Source: Lepus europaeus (taxonomy: Eukaryota > Chordata > Mammalia > Lagomorpha > Leporidae). Taken from it: DNA of 64,000 bases. Positions within the stretch are counted from its first letter, which is position 1; each line of letters starts with the position of its first letter. Both the position numbers and the translations under genes were made by a program. Under the pieces are notes generated by a model that made no database searches, was not told where the DNA came from, and saw only the letters and a list, made by a program, of their open reading frames with translations. The DNA is taken from contig NC_084836.1 in NCBI RefSeq assembly GCF_033115175.1, positions 77,466,253 through 77,530,252 on the forward strand, given 5' to 3'. This document shows, in pieces, positions 49,406 to 60,822 of this stretch.

Positions 49406-49828
49406 ATGTCAAATCCATGCCTTCCAAGTTTGCCTACTCTGATCATATTTAGACAAGGTCATAAAAGACAGAGTGAGGATAGTAACCAATGATCCTAAGA
49501 GTGGCATTTACCAGGTTTGAACAATTATACAGCATGAAGTGGGGAAGAGGACCATCAGTACACACAGGTTGGGAGTAGAGCCATTGGTGGTAGAGTAGAG
49601 GTTATGATTACAAAGGAATGAGGCCCAAGTGCACTAGACAGGGCCTAGAACAAAGGACAGAGTCATTATTAGAGGAGCTAAGAAAGGTGCTGTCTAAGCT
49701 ACAAGTAATTTTTCTGATTGAGAGGCAAATAGAACCTGATAGATGGGGCTTGATAATAATCTGTTGGGCTTTAGGCCTTGTAAATTCAGAGGCCCAGACC
49801 TATCTATCTCTTCACCATCTAGTTGTTT
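49406..49828 (-). mobile_element. Inverted fragment of the composite half-L1/ERV family inside env
   Basis: This is the reverse complement of about 27,613-28,025, including the junction between the non-L1 segment and the L1 3' UTR (GACCTTGTCTAAAT on the - strand). It lacks the 3' end and poly(A) tail of the element. A clear target duplication was not found. It shows that the same composite junction exists in more than one genomic copy. Confidence 0.85.
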
Positions 49829-50166
49829 TTTTTTTTTTTGACAGGCAGAGTGGACAGTGAGAGAGAGAGACAGAGAGAAAGGTCTTCCTTTAGCCGTTGG
49901 TTCACCCTCCAATGGCCGCCGCGGTAGCGCGCTGTGGCCGGCGCACCGCGCTGTTCCGATGGCAGGAGCCAGGTGCTTATCCTGGTCTCCCATGGGGTGC
50001 AGAGCCCAAACACTTGGGCCATCCTCCACTGCACTCCCTGGCCACAGCAGAGAGCTGGCCTGGAAGAGGGGCATCCGGGACAGGATCGGTGCCCCAACCG
50101 GGACTAGAACCCGGTGTGCCGGCGCCGCAAGGCGGAGGATTAGCCTGTTGAGCCACGGCGCCGGCC
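49829..50166 (-). mobile_element. CSINE inserted in env
   Basis: A full-length young C-repeat, from a T14 tail at 49,829 to its GGCGCCGGC head near 50,165. The target duplication TCACCATCTAGTT is at about 49,814-49,826 and 50,167-50,179. It landed at the edge of the earlier fragment. Confidence 0.93.
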
Positions 50167-51288
50167 TCACCATCTAGTTTTAAAAATCTGTACAGCCTAG
50201 TGGCAGGAGCATTATCCGCACTAAACAATACCAACCCTAACCTGACTAAGTCATGCTGGCTATGCATGGCCATCAGCCCCCGTTACTATGAAGGGTTTGC
50301 CACAAATGCTACCTATTATCGATCTAATCTCCAGGACCAATACACCCTCCAACCTGCTCTGACATTAACTGAAGTCTCAGGGGCTGGCACTTGCGCAGGT
50401 AACCCACCCTCCTCCCACAGGCACCTTTGCGCCACCACTGATAATACTAAACTGAACTCGGACGAATACCTGATACCGCCTGACGGTTTGTGGTGGGCGT
50501 GCTCACAGGGGCTCACCTCCTGCGTGTCAGCTCATGTTTTAAGCCAGACTAGTGATTTCTGTGTCCTAGTCCAAGTGCTCCCCAAAGTAACATACCACTC
50601 TCCCGGGGAAGTAGAGGACCACTTCGATCCCACCTTAACTCGGCATCGTCGGGAGGTGGTAACAGCAGTAACATTGGGAGTGTTACTTGCTGCTGGGGTG
50701 GCGGCTGGTGTAGGTATGGGGACTACTGCACTCATTCAGGGGGATGCTAAGCTGGTGGCTCTTCAAAAGGCTGTAGACCAGGACATTAGGGACTTAACAA
50801 AAAAGTGTTTTGGACCTACAAGAGTCTCTTACTTCCCTGTCTGAGGTGGCCTTGCAAAACAGGAGGGGCTTAGATCTATTGTTTATGAAGGAAGGAGGCT
50901 TGTGTGCTGCTCTAGGGGAAGAGTGCTGTTTTTTAGTTGATCATTCAGGCGTGGTTAAGGACACCATGAAAAAGTTAGAGGAAAGGCTCAACCAACGGAG
51001 GAGGGAACGAGATGCGACCCAAGGATGGTTTGAAGGATGGTACAATAAGTCCCCTTGGCTAGCTACCTTATTTTCCTCTATTACAGGCCCTTTAATTATA
51101 CTTCTCTTAATCCTGACCCTAGAGCCCTGCATTCTCAATAGACTTCTACAATTCATCCGAGATAGGTTGTCTATCACTCAGGCACTAATACTAACCCAAC
51201 AATATCAGAGCCTAAAAACGGAAGATACCACAAAGACAGGTTACGGAAGCACGAGTGTCCCCTAAAATTTTAAGATTAAAATTAGTAC

Positions 51289-51306
51289 AAAAAGAAGAGG
51301 AGGGAA
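51289..51306 (+). promoter_or_regulatory. Polypurine tract
   Basis: AAAAAGAAGAGGAGGGAA lies immediately before the 3' LTR. It is the plus-strand primer in reverse transcription. Confidence 0.9.
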
Positions 51307-52077
51307 TATAAGACCCCTGCTAAAAGTAAGACCCCTGCTAAAAGTAAATATTAAAATAATTCTAGCAAGGGTTAAAAAGTTTGGCTGCTGACAGTAGCCA
51401 TTCCTTAAGATAACTGTGTCTCCACCTGCCTGCAGAATAACCTTGGGAAACTGCCTTGTGAAACTGCTCTGTGTCTGTGTAACGGTCTCACGCGATAACA
51501 CTTGCAGGAGTCCGGAAAAGAGTTACAATAAGGTTCTGTGACTGAAAGGGCTAATCAAGAGACAAGATGGGGGAACTAAGGTTAACACTAACCAAATTTT
51601 TTACTTCTGTATAATGGCTAAGCTTGTAAAACATGTGATATTTTTTAGAGAACAAAGAAGAACGGAAAGTCTCCAACCCCTTATCTTGTGACATACTAAG
51701 GTTTTACTGTTCTACTGCCATCCTCGTCCTTGCTTGCTTTAGCTGATAAGAAGAAACTGCCCGCGACCCCCCTCCCAAGCCCCTTACCTTAGCAACCATT
51801 AACTTACCCAATAAAATGCTAGTAACCTGTAGCTTGCCCAATAGGATTGTAACACAATTAAGTATGCTAATGTTGTGGGTTTTAGCTTTAAATACTCTGT
51901 AAAGCTATTGTTCGGGGCCGCTCTCTCTCTCTGCACCCTACCAGAGGGTGCTGCTGAGACGGCCCATTTGCAAATGTAATAAACTTTCCTCTTGCCTTTT
52001 GCATCGATTGGAGTGCAGTCTGTGTTTCTGGGGTCCGGTTTGTGGGTTTGTGGGACGCCTGCTTAAGGGGTCTTACA
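51307..52077 (+). mobile_element. Gammaretroviral 3' LTR
   Basis: A 771-bp LTR of the same family as 36,160. It starts TATAAGACCCC, with an 18-bp tandem duplication right at the start, and ends GGGGTCTTACA. It carries a 174-bp U3 segment (51,540-51,713) absent from the upstream LTR and an 8-bp direct repeat in U5 shared with the remnant at 42,869. AATAAA lies near 51,979. The 3' flank is the interior of a CSINE. Confidence 0.93.
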
Positions 52078-52170
52078 CCGGGATAGAATCTGGCGCCCCA
52101 ACCGGGACTAGAACCCGGTGTGCCAGCCCTGCAAGGTGGAGGATTAGCCTGTTAAGCCACGGCGCCGGCC
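52078..52170 (-). mobile_element. CSINE head half, interrupted by the 3' LTR
   Basis: This is the head portion of an antisense CSINE (it matches about 50,076-50,166). The other half should lie on the 5' side of a simple proviral insertion but is not present before 36,160. Confidence 0.9.
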
Positions 52171-53720
52171 AGTGCAGTATTTCAATACACAATAACAGCA
52201 TAAACCAATGGCAGCAGGCCACCAGGCGTGGCATCTCCATGCCACTTTGTTCTGTCTGAAGCCTCCTAACCTCTCTCTTCCAGGTGTTTACACAGTAGGA
52301 GGTAACACAGCTTTGAAATGTGTGGTTGCTCCACTGTGCTTGAACCTGCCACTTCCACCCAGCTGTGTTCTGGTACCTGTCATCCTGCCTCCCTGTATCC
52401 CTTCCTTGCCATCCTGGGGCGGGGGGGGGGTTTCTTTTTTAATTTTAAAATTAAAAAGGGGTTTTTCAGGAAACATCCTAGTATTGACCTCATAATTTAG
52501 TGGGAAGGACTCACCAGCTCCATGACACTCACCTTCAGTTCTGAGGAACCACAGTGGCTGGAGCAAGAATTTACCGTTGTGTCCTAGCCGGCCATAGCAC
52601 CATGGTAATGGAGCCTGCACTGTTCAAGTCAAAGGTGCCTGCTCTTCATTTGAAGCATGGAAATGTTGCTATGATTCCAGCTTACTTTACAGGTTTGCTG
52701 TGAGGACCAAATCCTAAAGTGTAAGGTTTCCCAGTATCATAAAGAGAAGAGCAGAATTTTTGGGGGGGGGGGTGTGGGTTCCTGCAAAGATAGCACCTAG
52801 GGCTCCCAGATGCCAGGTACCGTAGAAGGGGGTGGGGGTGATCCATGGTTTTACACAGAGTGCCCAGTGCAGGAAGGGTCACTATGGTGTGGTCCTGGCC
52901 CCCACAAACACATGCACCTGCCCAGTTCCCACTGATTCAGCTGCCTCCCTCGAGCCCCATAGGCAACCCACCTATGACGGCCAAAGCCCTGTTGAAAAGT
53001 TGAGGTTGCCAGGGTCTGACAAAAGGAAAGTCAAAGGAATTTTATATCTTGTATAGTAGGATTCCTCAGAACTATTGCTTTTGGAACATTGGAGCATTCT
53101 AGCCTACTGAGATGGAGGGAAATAAAAGGGTTCTGGGCCAGAGAGTTCACGCTTTGAAGACACTTTCATATGATAGCTATTGTAGATGTGCAGTTTTGTA
53201 CTGCTGTGTGGATAGTGGACAGCTAAGTCCTTACTTTGAAACATCGAGTTTTCCCCCAGAAACCTTTTACTGAAGGAATATCAACTTCATATATATCCTA
53301 AGTACCCCTTCAGGAATACCAGAATCTTCCCACAATCTCACCCACACCCTGCCCCACACTCCCACCCCTCTTCCTCCTCAGTCTCTTATTCACATTCCTA
53401 TTCTTTACCAAGTTCTATTTCAATTAATTTATTATGCACATAGGGTTAATTCTCTACTAAGTAAAGTGCTCTACAGATTGTATGGGAAAAAACCCTGTTC
53501 CTCCAGAGTCATAAAAGGGCTGTTCAAAGACATTGCTTCTCACAGCGTCAATTCCAGTTCTATAGGTGACCTTCTCAGGGCTCTATAAGCTATCGCAGAT
53601 CAGGAAGAACAAAGGGTGTATCTCTTCACCCTATCCCAACAAACAACCAAACCAAAACAAAAGCTATAAAATTATTGCCCAACCAAGAATCAAGGCACCC
53701 TCAGGTAATTAATGACGGAC
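52171..53720. other. Intergenic; inverted duplicate at 52.70-53.00 kb and old antisense L1 pieces
   Basis: 52.70-53.00 kb is the reverse complement of 16.75-17.05 kb. About 53.25-53.62 kb looks like antisense L1 ORF2-end sequence. G-runs occur near 52,421 and 52,761. No gene was seen. Confidence 0.5.
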
Positions 53721-54465
53721 TATATTTAGAATGGTATTTTATTGATTAAATTGATTCAATATAACCAATGAACACATATAGGCTTTCGAAGTGTTTGTTG
53801 TGGTATGTGTGTGTGCATCTGTGTGTGCATGTGGGTACGTGTGATGTCTGTGGTGTCTATGTGTCTGGGAGGGTGTGCGCATGTGCATGTGTTCATGTTT
53901 GTGTGTCTATGTGTCAGTGCAGAGTGTGAGTGTGTGTGTACAGGTGTATGTGTGTCTGAGTGTGTGTGTGTTGTGTCTGTGCATGTGTGTGTGTATGTGA
54001 TGTGTATGGGATGCCTGTGTTGTGTGTGCATGTGTAGATATATTCCTGAGTGTGCATGTGTGCTTTGTCCAGAGAGTGATGCTACACTGGGTAGCTTGGC
54101 AGCATTTGCAAATGGCTGCTCCAGCCCTCCTGGTGTTGTGCAGGGAGCATGGCCCTTGGTGTGTGTGTGCAGCCAGGCGAGGATCGTGGCAGGCGCTGGC
54201 AGGTCACAGAGGCCATTGGCAGCTCCAGGGCCGAGCAGGCAGGCTCTACTGCACAAGCGTGGGCTGGTCCTCTGGCCTTGGGGCCTCGTGGATGTGGGCC
54301 TGGGGAGAGTGCGGTGTCCCGGTGATCGACACCTCATGGGGCCCAGGAAGACGGACCAGACCGAGGCCTTGGCAAAGGGAAGTGAGCAGAGTGGCCAGGA
54401 TGTGAGCAGAGCCCACTGGGATGACGGCAGTGGAGCCGTTTCCAGAAGTTTAGGGGAGAAGAGAG
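53720..54465. repeat. Low-copy duplicon segment C, inverted copy 3, with GT-rich minisatellite
   Basis: The reverse complement of about 18.23-19.02 kb. It includes an irregular GTGTGT array (53.79-54.07 kb) and the GC-rich part (54.08-54.46 kb). The two inverted pairs (this one and 52.70-53.00 kb) are not in the order a single clean inversion would give. Confidence 0.8.
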
Positions 54466-55620
54466 AGGGTTGAATGGATAAAGCACAGGGGAAGTTTTAG
54501 GGCAGTGTACTTTTGTGCCTAATCCTAAATTTGTGGAGATATAACATTATGCATTTGTCAAAACCCACTGAATGTTAGAGCAATGCAAGTCAACGTTAAT
54601 ATATGTAAATAAAGTAATTATTTAGGCAGTTCAAGGAGTGCCAGCATGAAAGGCAACTAGTGAAAAAACACTGTAACCATATTACAAATGTATGGAACGA
54701 TTTCATTGAGAAGGATGGGGAAAAAGATGTTAACACAGGTAATTCTGGAAAGGACTTAAGTCTGTGACAGTCAAGGCAAAGGAAGCTGCCAAACACCTTG
54801 CTCTAGTTAATAATGTTTTCTAGGATGATGCGGGTTCTATATTCTCTTTTTCTTTAAATTCAACAGGCTTATTGCACCTAATGCCACAGAGAAATGAATC
54901 AGAATATGACATGAAGAAGTTTTCAGTTTCCCATACATCGACATTCAACTGATCAGAAGTATACAGTCCCATCCATTTCTGTCCTTGTGGCTTGAATAAT
55001 AACAAATCCCCAAATTTTCTCCATATTCAAACACCACTTAAATTTAGGTATATGTCTATATTGCTTCCAAGATTTACTGTTGACCAAATTTTGACATCTA
55101 AAAATTAACATTTGGGGGTGAAGAGCTGCTTAATTGATGAAAAAACATTATATTAAAATATAATTTCCAAAAGCCCAATTAAAAAAAGGCTCAGATTAAT
55201 GGTGAAAGCATGCATGAACAAAATATTCCCCAAAGTACACCTTAGTGAAAAACAGATATTTTAAAAAAATTGGGCTCACTTTTTATTTCTTTTTTTTTAA
55301 ATGTACAACCAACTCCAGTTAAGAACCTAAAAAGCTACAGAATGAATTGTTATAAAATTTCAGGATCTATTTTTATAGCCCAAGAAATGGATTAATATCA
55401 TTTAGCAAGTAGGGATTTTTCCTCCCTCCAAAGAATAATTTTGAAAAATATGGTTAAGTTTAAAAAGTTGCAGTGTGTGAACAGGAGTTCCATGGGAAGT
55501 GAGATTACATTACTGTCATTAAAAAACATCACACTTCAGAAAAATGGGTTGAAGCCTGTACAAAAAGCTATTTAACATTGATAAAAAATATTTTGGAATT
55601 ATGCACACGTATGGAAGCTA
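54466..55620. other. AT-rich intergenic sequence, nothing recognised
   Basis: No gene, RNA or assignable repeat was identified. Confidence 0.4.
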
Positions 55621-56533
55621 CATTTTAAACTTTTTTCATTGTCATGTTTAAAATGTCCACAAACCTTACAGTTATATCACTTATCAATTTATTAAAATAC
55701 AACTGCAACATGCTAGAAAGAGGTCCATCACAGGGACATGGGCACACATCTACAGCCCCCAGGAGGTTGAAGTCCTGTGCACAGCCAGGTTTGGAACAGG
55801 CTCTACCACGGTCCTTCCCTGTCTTCCAAATACAAGCCCAGGGTCGTTCCTGTGCTCTCCTTCTGGTTGCTGCTGCACTGTCAGGAGGGGAGAGCGAGCC
55901 AGCGGTGTGGCCAGGACCCCAACAGCAGCATCTGCTGTGCCTTGGTTCTGATGCCTCCGTCCTCCGTAAAGCCCCAGCCTGCATGCCCTATGGCTCCCCT
56001 GTACTGTGAGTCTGAGGAGAGCGGGCACTGTCGCCAGGGCCAGGTCTGGAGGAGCATCTGGAAACCTGCTGGTCCCGAGCCCCCAGGGGACCCCCGGCTG
56101 CCTTGGGTGCTGTCCACAGGCCCTCAGCCGCTCCTCCATTTTTTGGTGTGGCTTTCAAAGCAGACTCTGGTGACATGGAGCGTCAATGTGGAAAGCGACC
56201 TTCCCCCAGGAGGCTTCTGCCAGGAAAGTCGGTCAGGGCAAGGCCTGGCTGCTGACTGGTCCGGCCCTTTCTCAGGCAGCTCCCCACAGGCCTCCTCATG
56301 GGCAGCTGGTGGGCCACCCTCATGCCTGCCCCTGGAGCCTCACAGCCGGACAGGAGTAAGGAGTCACCCCATGGAGCCTGTTTCTTAGTTTCTTCAGCTC
56401 TGCAAAACGCACCCTGAGGCTTCCAGGCACTGTCTACTGCCGGCTCTGGGGGCCCCACGCCACAGGCCTCGGAATGCTGCTCCGGCCTCTTGCTTGTCTC
56501 TGTCAGGTCTGGGAGAGCCCTCTAGGGTCTCTG

Positions 56534-57500
56534 CTAATCCTTCAGGCCCAGGGGTCCTTCTCTCTGCCAAGGCTCGGGGTAGGGTAGGGGTACGAGCGCA
56601 GGCTCATTTCTCACAGCGACCACCACGGACTCCCACTCTTCTACCTCTCCCTTCTTCAGGGCAGTGATCTGGTTCCAGTTAACAACCCGGTCACTCTCGC
56701 TGTGAGCCCTACTCCAGGTCAGCTGGTTCTCTCGTAGCTCAGAGCACCAGAGAACGTAGATCAGGATGTACCAGTTGCACTGGACCCAATCCTGCCCCCC
56801 CACCCCACCACCATGGGTGTCAGCCTCGCTGGTGAGCCTGTGGCTCCGTAAAGGTCACCCAGCTGAGCTCAGAGAGGACTGTAGGGATGTGTTTTGGCCA
56901 GCATGTTCACCGACTGAGAAGTGCGTTTCTCTGAGAAGGCTTTCATGGGAGGGTGGCCAACGGGCACGACAGTCGGGACCCAGGCCAGGTGGGAGGTTGA
57001 CCTCGCAGTCAGTAAGGCAGCAAAAACCTGGTTCCTGTGCTCTGTTCTATCAGCAGTGTAAACTCCTTGAGAAAGCGCTGGCAGAGCTGGGTTTTCCCCA
57101 AAGTGCTGGACATCATGGTAAGCCACACAGGTTCAGCTACCCCTGGAACAGAACGTACATTTGAGAGAGTCCCACCTAATGCCCCCAGAGTTTGGACCTG
57201 CAGAGTGGACTCTGCTATTTCCCTCCAGCAGATCATAGCCTTTCCAACTGCACTCTTGAGCCTGCTCACGAGAGTCAAACAGGGGAAATGAGAGAAAAAG
57301 AAGTCCTGGAAGTTCCTTTGTGCTTCGTCTGTCTCACACAGGGAAACAGTGATGCTCATGGCAACTTTCTTCCTCCTAAGCATGGCTGGGCTGGAACTGC
57401 AGGTTTCTTCAGCCAAGCTGCATGTCTCAGCAGTTGACCTCCTGGGAGTGATGCTGTTACCAGACGTTTCCTCTGACTTCGGAGCCAGAGGTGTTGTAGC
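56534..57500 (-). pseudogene. FNIP1: FNIP1-like (folliculin-interacting protein) processed pseudogene
   Basis: On the - strand, blocks of folliculin-interacting protein occur in order without introns. They are: AQRNFQDFFFSHFP (near 57.32 kb); [19 protein letters not shown] and [11 protein letters not shown] (near 57.05-57.15 kb); [19 protein letters not shown] and [16 protein letters not shown] (about 56.87-57.0 kb); then [12 protein letters not shown] and [15 protein letters not shown] (about 56.62-56.75 kb). The functional protein binds folliculin and AMPK and acts in lysosomal mTORC1 signalling. Frameshifts, stops and a missing segment of about 50 codons between the last two groups make it non-functional. 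The limits are uncertain; sequence to about 58.1 kb upstream and 55.6 kb downstream may also belong to it. FNIP2 is a possible alternative parent. Confidence 0.75.
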
Positions 57501-57514
57501 TGCTGGAAGACGAT

Positions 57515-59250
57515 GTAAAGGAGCCCAGGCATGGGAAGGGCGTGGACAAAAGGCTGCCCAGGGAGGCTGGTGGAGCAACACCCCCATCCCTGTCTCCATT
57601 CTGCCCTCGGCCCTGTGTACCAAAAGGTGTGCAGGGAGCTGCAGAGAAAGAAGCTCTCCTGGTGACCCGGAGGGGTCCTCCGTCACTTGGCCCTGCAGCA
57701 GACCTAGGTCACCTGCATCGCGCCCAGGACCCACACGGTTCTGATGTGTGTTCAGTTTTACCGAGTTAGGCTCTCGGTGGATGTGGTCCAGGCTGACTTG
57801 GCGTCATCTGCACTTCCTTGGAAGCTGCCCATTCTAGCAGAGCAGACGGCACTGAGCATCCGTTGGGGAGGGGAACGCGCTCAGTGCATCCTTCAGGAGG
57901 GTCCTTTGGAACTTACTGCCACAGCACCAAACTTCATTTCTGCCAGCACGCTGACACCCGAAGCTGTTCTTGTGTACGGTCCTTTGGACTGCTCCCTGGC
58001 GTGTGGTAGAGACCCCGGAGGAGCCATGGGAAGAGCTGCTGCTGCCGCTGCTGCTGAGGCTGCCACTTCCCTGACAGCACCTGGCTGACCCCTTCACTGG
58101 GACAGCCTCTGTTTGCTGAGCTGCGGCCTCTTCACCCTCTGAGCAGCTTTAGAACTGCACAAGGTACGTCTGCCCCTTCTTTCACAGTCCCGGTAAACCA
58201 GCAGGGGAGTTTCATTCAGGTCAGACTCTGGCATGACCAAGAATGCCTGGGCTGCCAGGAGCCAGACACATGACGGAGCCAGCCTGCCGCCACCTGGCAA
58301 GCTGACAGTTCTCGGATCATATATTCTCATACTGCACTATATGTACACTGGCATTAAACAGTTACTTAAATGGACTGAAGAAGTAACAAACAGATTTCTC
58401 ACCACTGAAACGGGATTTTACAGATCAGTTGGGGGAAGGGGAAGCTGTAGTTCCATGTCTGATATTTAGAGCTCAAGACATCAGTGTGAACTCATGTTTA
58501 GTTTGTTTCACATAAATTCCGATGTTACACAGAGATATGTACAGATGTGAACACAGGCCTGGGTTTGTATGTACATTTGTATTTCTTGGTTTTGTCAGCT
58601 CAAAGTGCCTAGAAGCAATACACCTTCTGCAGCATGCAGCACACTGATCACTTGACATACTTGACATTGCCTTCTAATATTAGTTATTCAGTTATGAAGC
58701 TTCTTTGGGATATGAATGATTCTAAGACTGACACATGGAATATACAAGGTAAGCTTGAAGCATTTGTTGTTCCAAAAGTAAAGGAGTGGTGAGAAGGAAA
58801 ACCTTCCCTAGTATTGTCAAAGGGAAAAGAAGACAATGGAGGTTGCTTCCATTGTTACAGCTGGAACAATGTGAACAATAGAACACGTGACACTGAAGAT
58901 AATCTTATTAAGTTAAATGAACCAGACAGCAACAGTAGGGCCAGAAGAGGTGGCAGAAGAGATGGCCAAGGCTGCGGGAGTGTGAGGGGCCGCAGTCCAG
59001 GCTGCCCCAGGCCCCATGTCCCAGAAATCCCATGGCCACCTTCAGGCAGGAAGCTGTGGAGGAACTATGAGATGGGGAGGAGCTGGGCAGTGGCCAGTTG
59101 GACATCAGTGGAAGTGCCAGAGGAGGGCCCAGGAGGGAGTCCATGGCCAAAGTCATCAGGAAGCACTGTCTGTCGTCCAGCCAGTGCAGGGTCAGCCGGG
59201 GGAGATTGAGCAGGAGGTGGGCGTGTTGTGGAGCATCTGGCACCAAGCAT
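57515..59250. repeat. Segmental duplication, right copy (pairs with 1-1.9 kb)
   Basis: Collinear with the window start, ending abruptly inside the DAPK3 pseudogene at about 59,250. There it joins a copy of the 33.4-kb block. Confidence 0.85.
59032..59250 (+). pseudogene. DAPK3: DAPK3 processed pseudogene, 5' fragment
   Basis: The second copy of the pseudogene start (MATFRQEAVEELYEMGEEL can be read with one frame change). It is truncated at the duplication breakpoint, so only roughly the first 70 codons of the kinase remain. It preserves the N-terminal reading better than the copy at 1,686. Confidence 0.8.
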
Positions 59251-59269
59251 CACCATGCTGCCTCCATTC

Positions 59270-60388
59270 CTCTTTGAAATTTAGTAGAGCTTGGTACCTG
59301 GAAGCCAGCCAACTCGTGTCCAGGGGCGTGACACTTGTGTAAGGGATTTGGAGACCAAGGTCTCACACACACGCAATCAGAGGCGTCTGGTGTCAGTATT
59401 CATGAATTATCCTCGGGGAAAGGAGATGCGGATTGACACATCAAAACTCTGTCTTTGTACAGGCGCATGTCTGTATAGTTCTGATCTGGTTTACAATCAT
59501 GTTCATTATTTGGATTTATCTGCTGTCTTTCTTTTATGTAGAATTACTATGAATTAACCTTGAGGTCAATGCAAAGTTCACCACTTAGGAAAAAGAAAAA
59601 CATACTATGGTGTAGGAAAAGTAAAATAAAACTTTTCACTAGTAAGCATATCTTTAATGGAGGTTTTTCAAGAAGAAAGAACAATAAAATGAATACAAAT
59701 CATATTTAATGACTGGATCAAAATATGTCTTCATATTTTACACTTTAGTTAGCAATACACAAAACAAGGTGAGTTAATGGGAAATACACTCAAGGAAGAT
59801 TTCCATACTTCATTTGAAGTGGAAAAATGTTGATACAAGCAGGATATGATAAGTTTTATCCTATTTATACGGTATTTCCCAGAGCAATCGCCCAGAAAGC
59901 TATTGCTATACAAAAATATTCTAAACTAGGAAATACTTTTAAATAAAACAAAATGTAATCATGAACGATGCTTACATAACACACATAAAAGCAAAAATAA
60001 AGGAGTATATAAATTAAACTAAAGAAACAAACATAATATAAATAACGAAATGACAAGTGTAAGCATTAATGTGTCAATTACAGTTTGGGTCTCAACAGTC
60101 TCACCTTCAGTAAGCAGTAGGACAGCGAGGCAAAATATCAGGAATAATGTTGAAGAAATGAACAATATAACCAACACAGGTGATGCAACTGATATACAAA
60201 AATATCGTATCCAACAACATCAGAATATACATTTAAAAATAGGCCAGAATATTTTCTATGATAGTCCATATTCTGGACCAAAATTTATACCTCAACGAAT
60301 GTAAAAGAAACTGAAATAATGCAGACATTGTTTTGGAGCAACTAGATAAAATAGAAAAACAACTGGAAAATCTACAAATGAATAGCAT

Positions 60389-60429
<41 letters not shown>

Positions 60430-60740
60430 ATCCATAAGTCAGAGAAGTAGTCTCAAAGGGAATTTAAAATGCATCTAACTGAGTTCATATGAGAATAAAA
60501 TATGTAAAATGTGTATTGGTGTTAATGCAGTGCCGTGAGGCAAATTTATATTACTAAATGCTTATATTAATAAAGAGAAAAGCACTCATATCATTAATTT
60601 AATGCTGTCTATTTAGAAACTAGAGGAAGGAGATGTAAATATACCTAAACCAAATATAAATAAGGAAATAATGAAATCAGAAATTAATCAATTTGAAAAG
60701 AAGAAAGCTAGAGAAATGAAACAAAAATTGCTATTAAAAT
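59270..60740 (+). repeat. Duplicated ancient-L1 block, right copy
   Basis: Matches 33.41-35.2 kb with a ~350-base deletion near 60,070 and a (TA)n expansion at about 60,393-60,426. The + strand ancient L1 ORF2 continues beyond it to about 62.9 kb. Confidence 0.85.
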
Positions 60741-60822
60741 CAATCAAGTTGGTAAAACTCTAGCAAGACTGCAAAAATATAACGAGAAAACACACAACCT
60801 GCTAGCTTGAAGATGAAATAAG

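Larger units (their letters stand above)
48557..51265 (+). pseudogene. env: Env glycoprotein gene, disrupted
   Basis: It starts inside the end of pol. It has a signal peptide (hydrophobic run [16 protein letters not shown]) and a cysteine-rich surface subunit of gammaretroviral type up to about 49,405. An insertion then replaces continuity from about 49,406 to 50,165. Beyond it are the SU C-terminal part with a CWLC disulfide-exchange motif (about 50,251), a furin-type site RHRR (about 50,641), a hydrophobic fusion-peptide region, a CX6CC motif in TM (about 50,908), and a membrane-spanning segment ([14 protein letters not shown]) with a cytoplasmic tail ending at 51,265. A further frameshift lies near an A6 run at about 50,800. 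With the insertion and the shift the gene cannot give a full envelope protein. Confidence 0.9.

Noticed and set aside
49896-50166. tRNA-like sequence in the CSINEs
   Set aside because: The SINE head is tRNA-derived and keeps promoter-like boxes, but it lacks a foldable mature tRNA. It is annotated as a SINE.
36160-52077. A single simple provirus of 15.9 kb
   Set aside because: LTR structures, flanks and the second leader contradict one integration event, and the length exceeds the usual packaging size.
55625-56458. Overlapping open frames on both strands in GC-rich DNA
   Set aside because: No frame shows recognisable domains, splice signals or a conserved duplicate. It is possibly the downstream part of the FNIP pseudogene, but this could not be supported.
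57009-57734. 241-codon - strand frame as an intact gene
   Set aside because: The sequence follows FNIP only in pieces, with frameshifts downstream and no introns, so it is a pseudogene.
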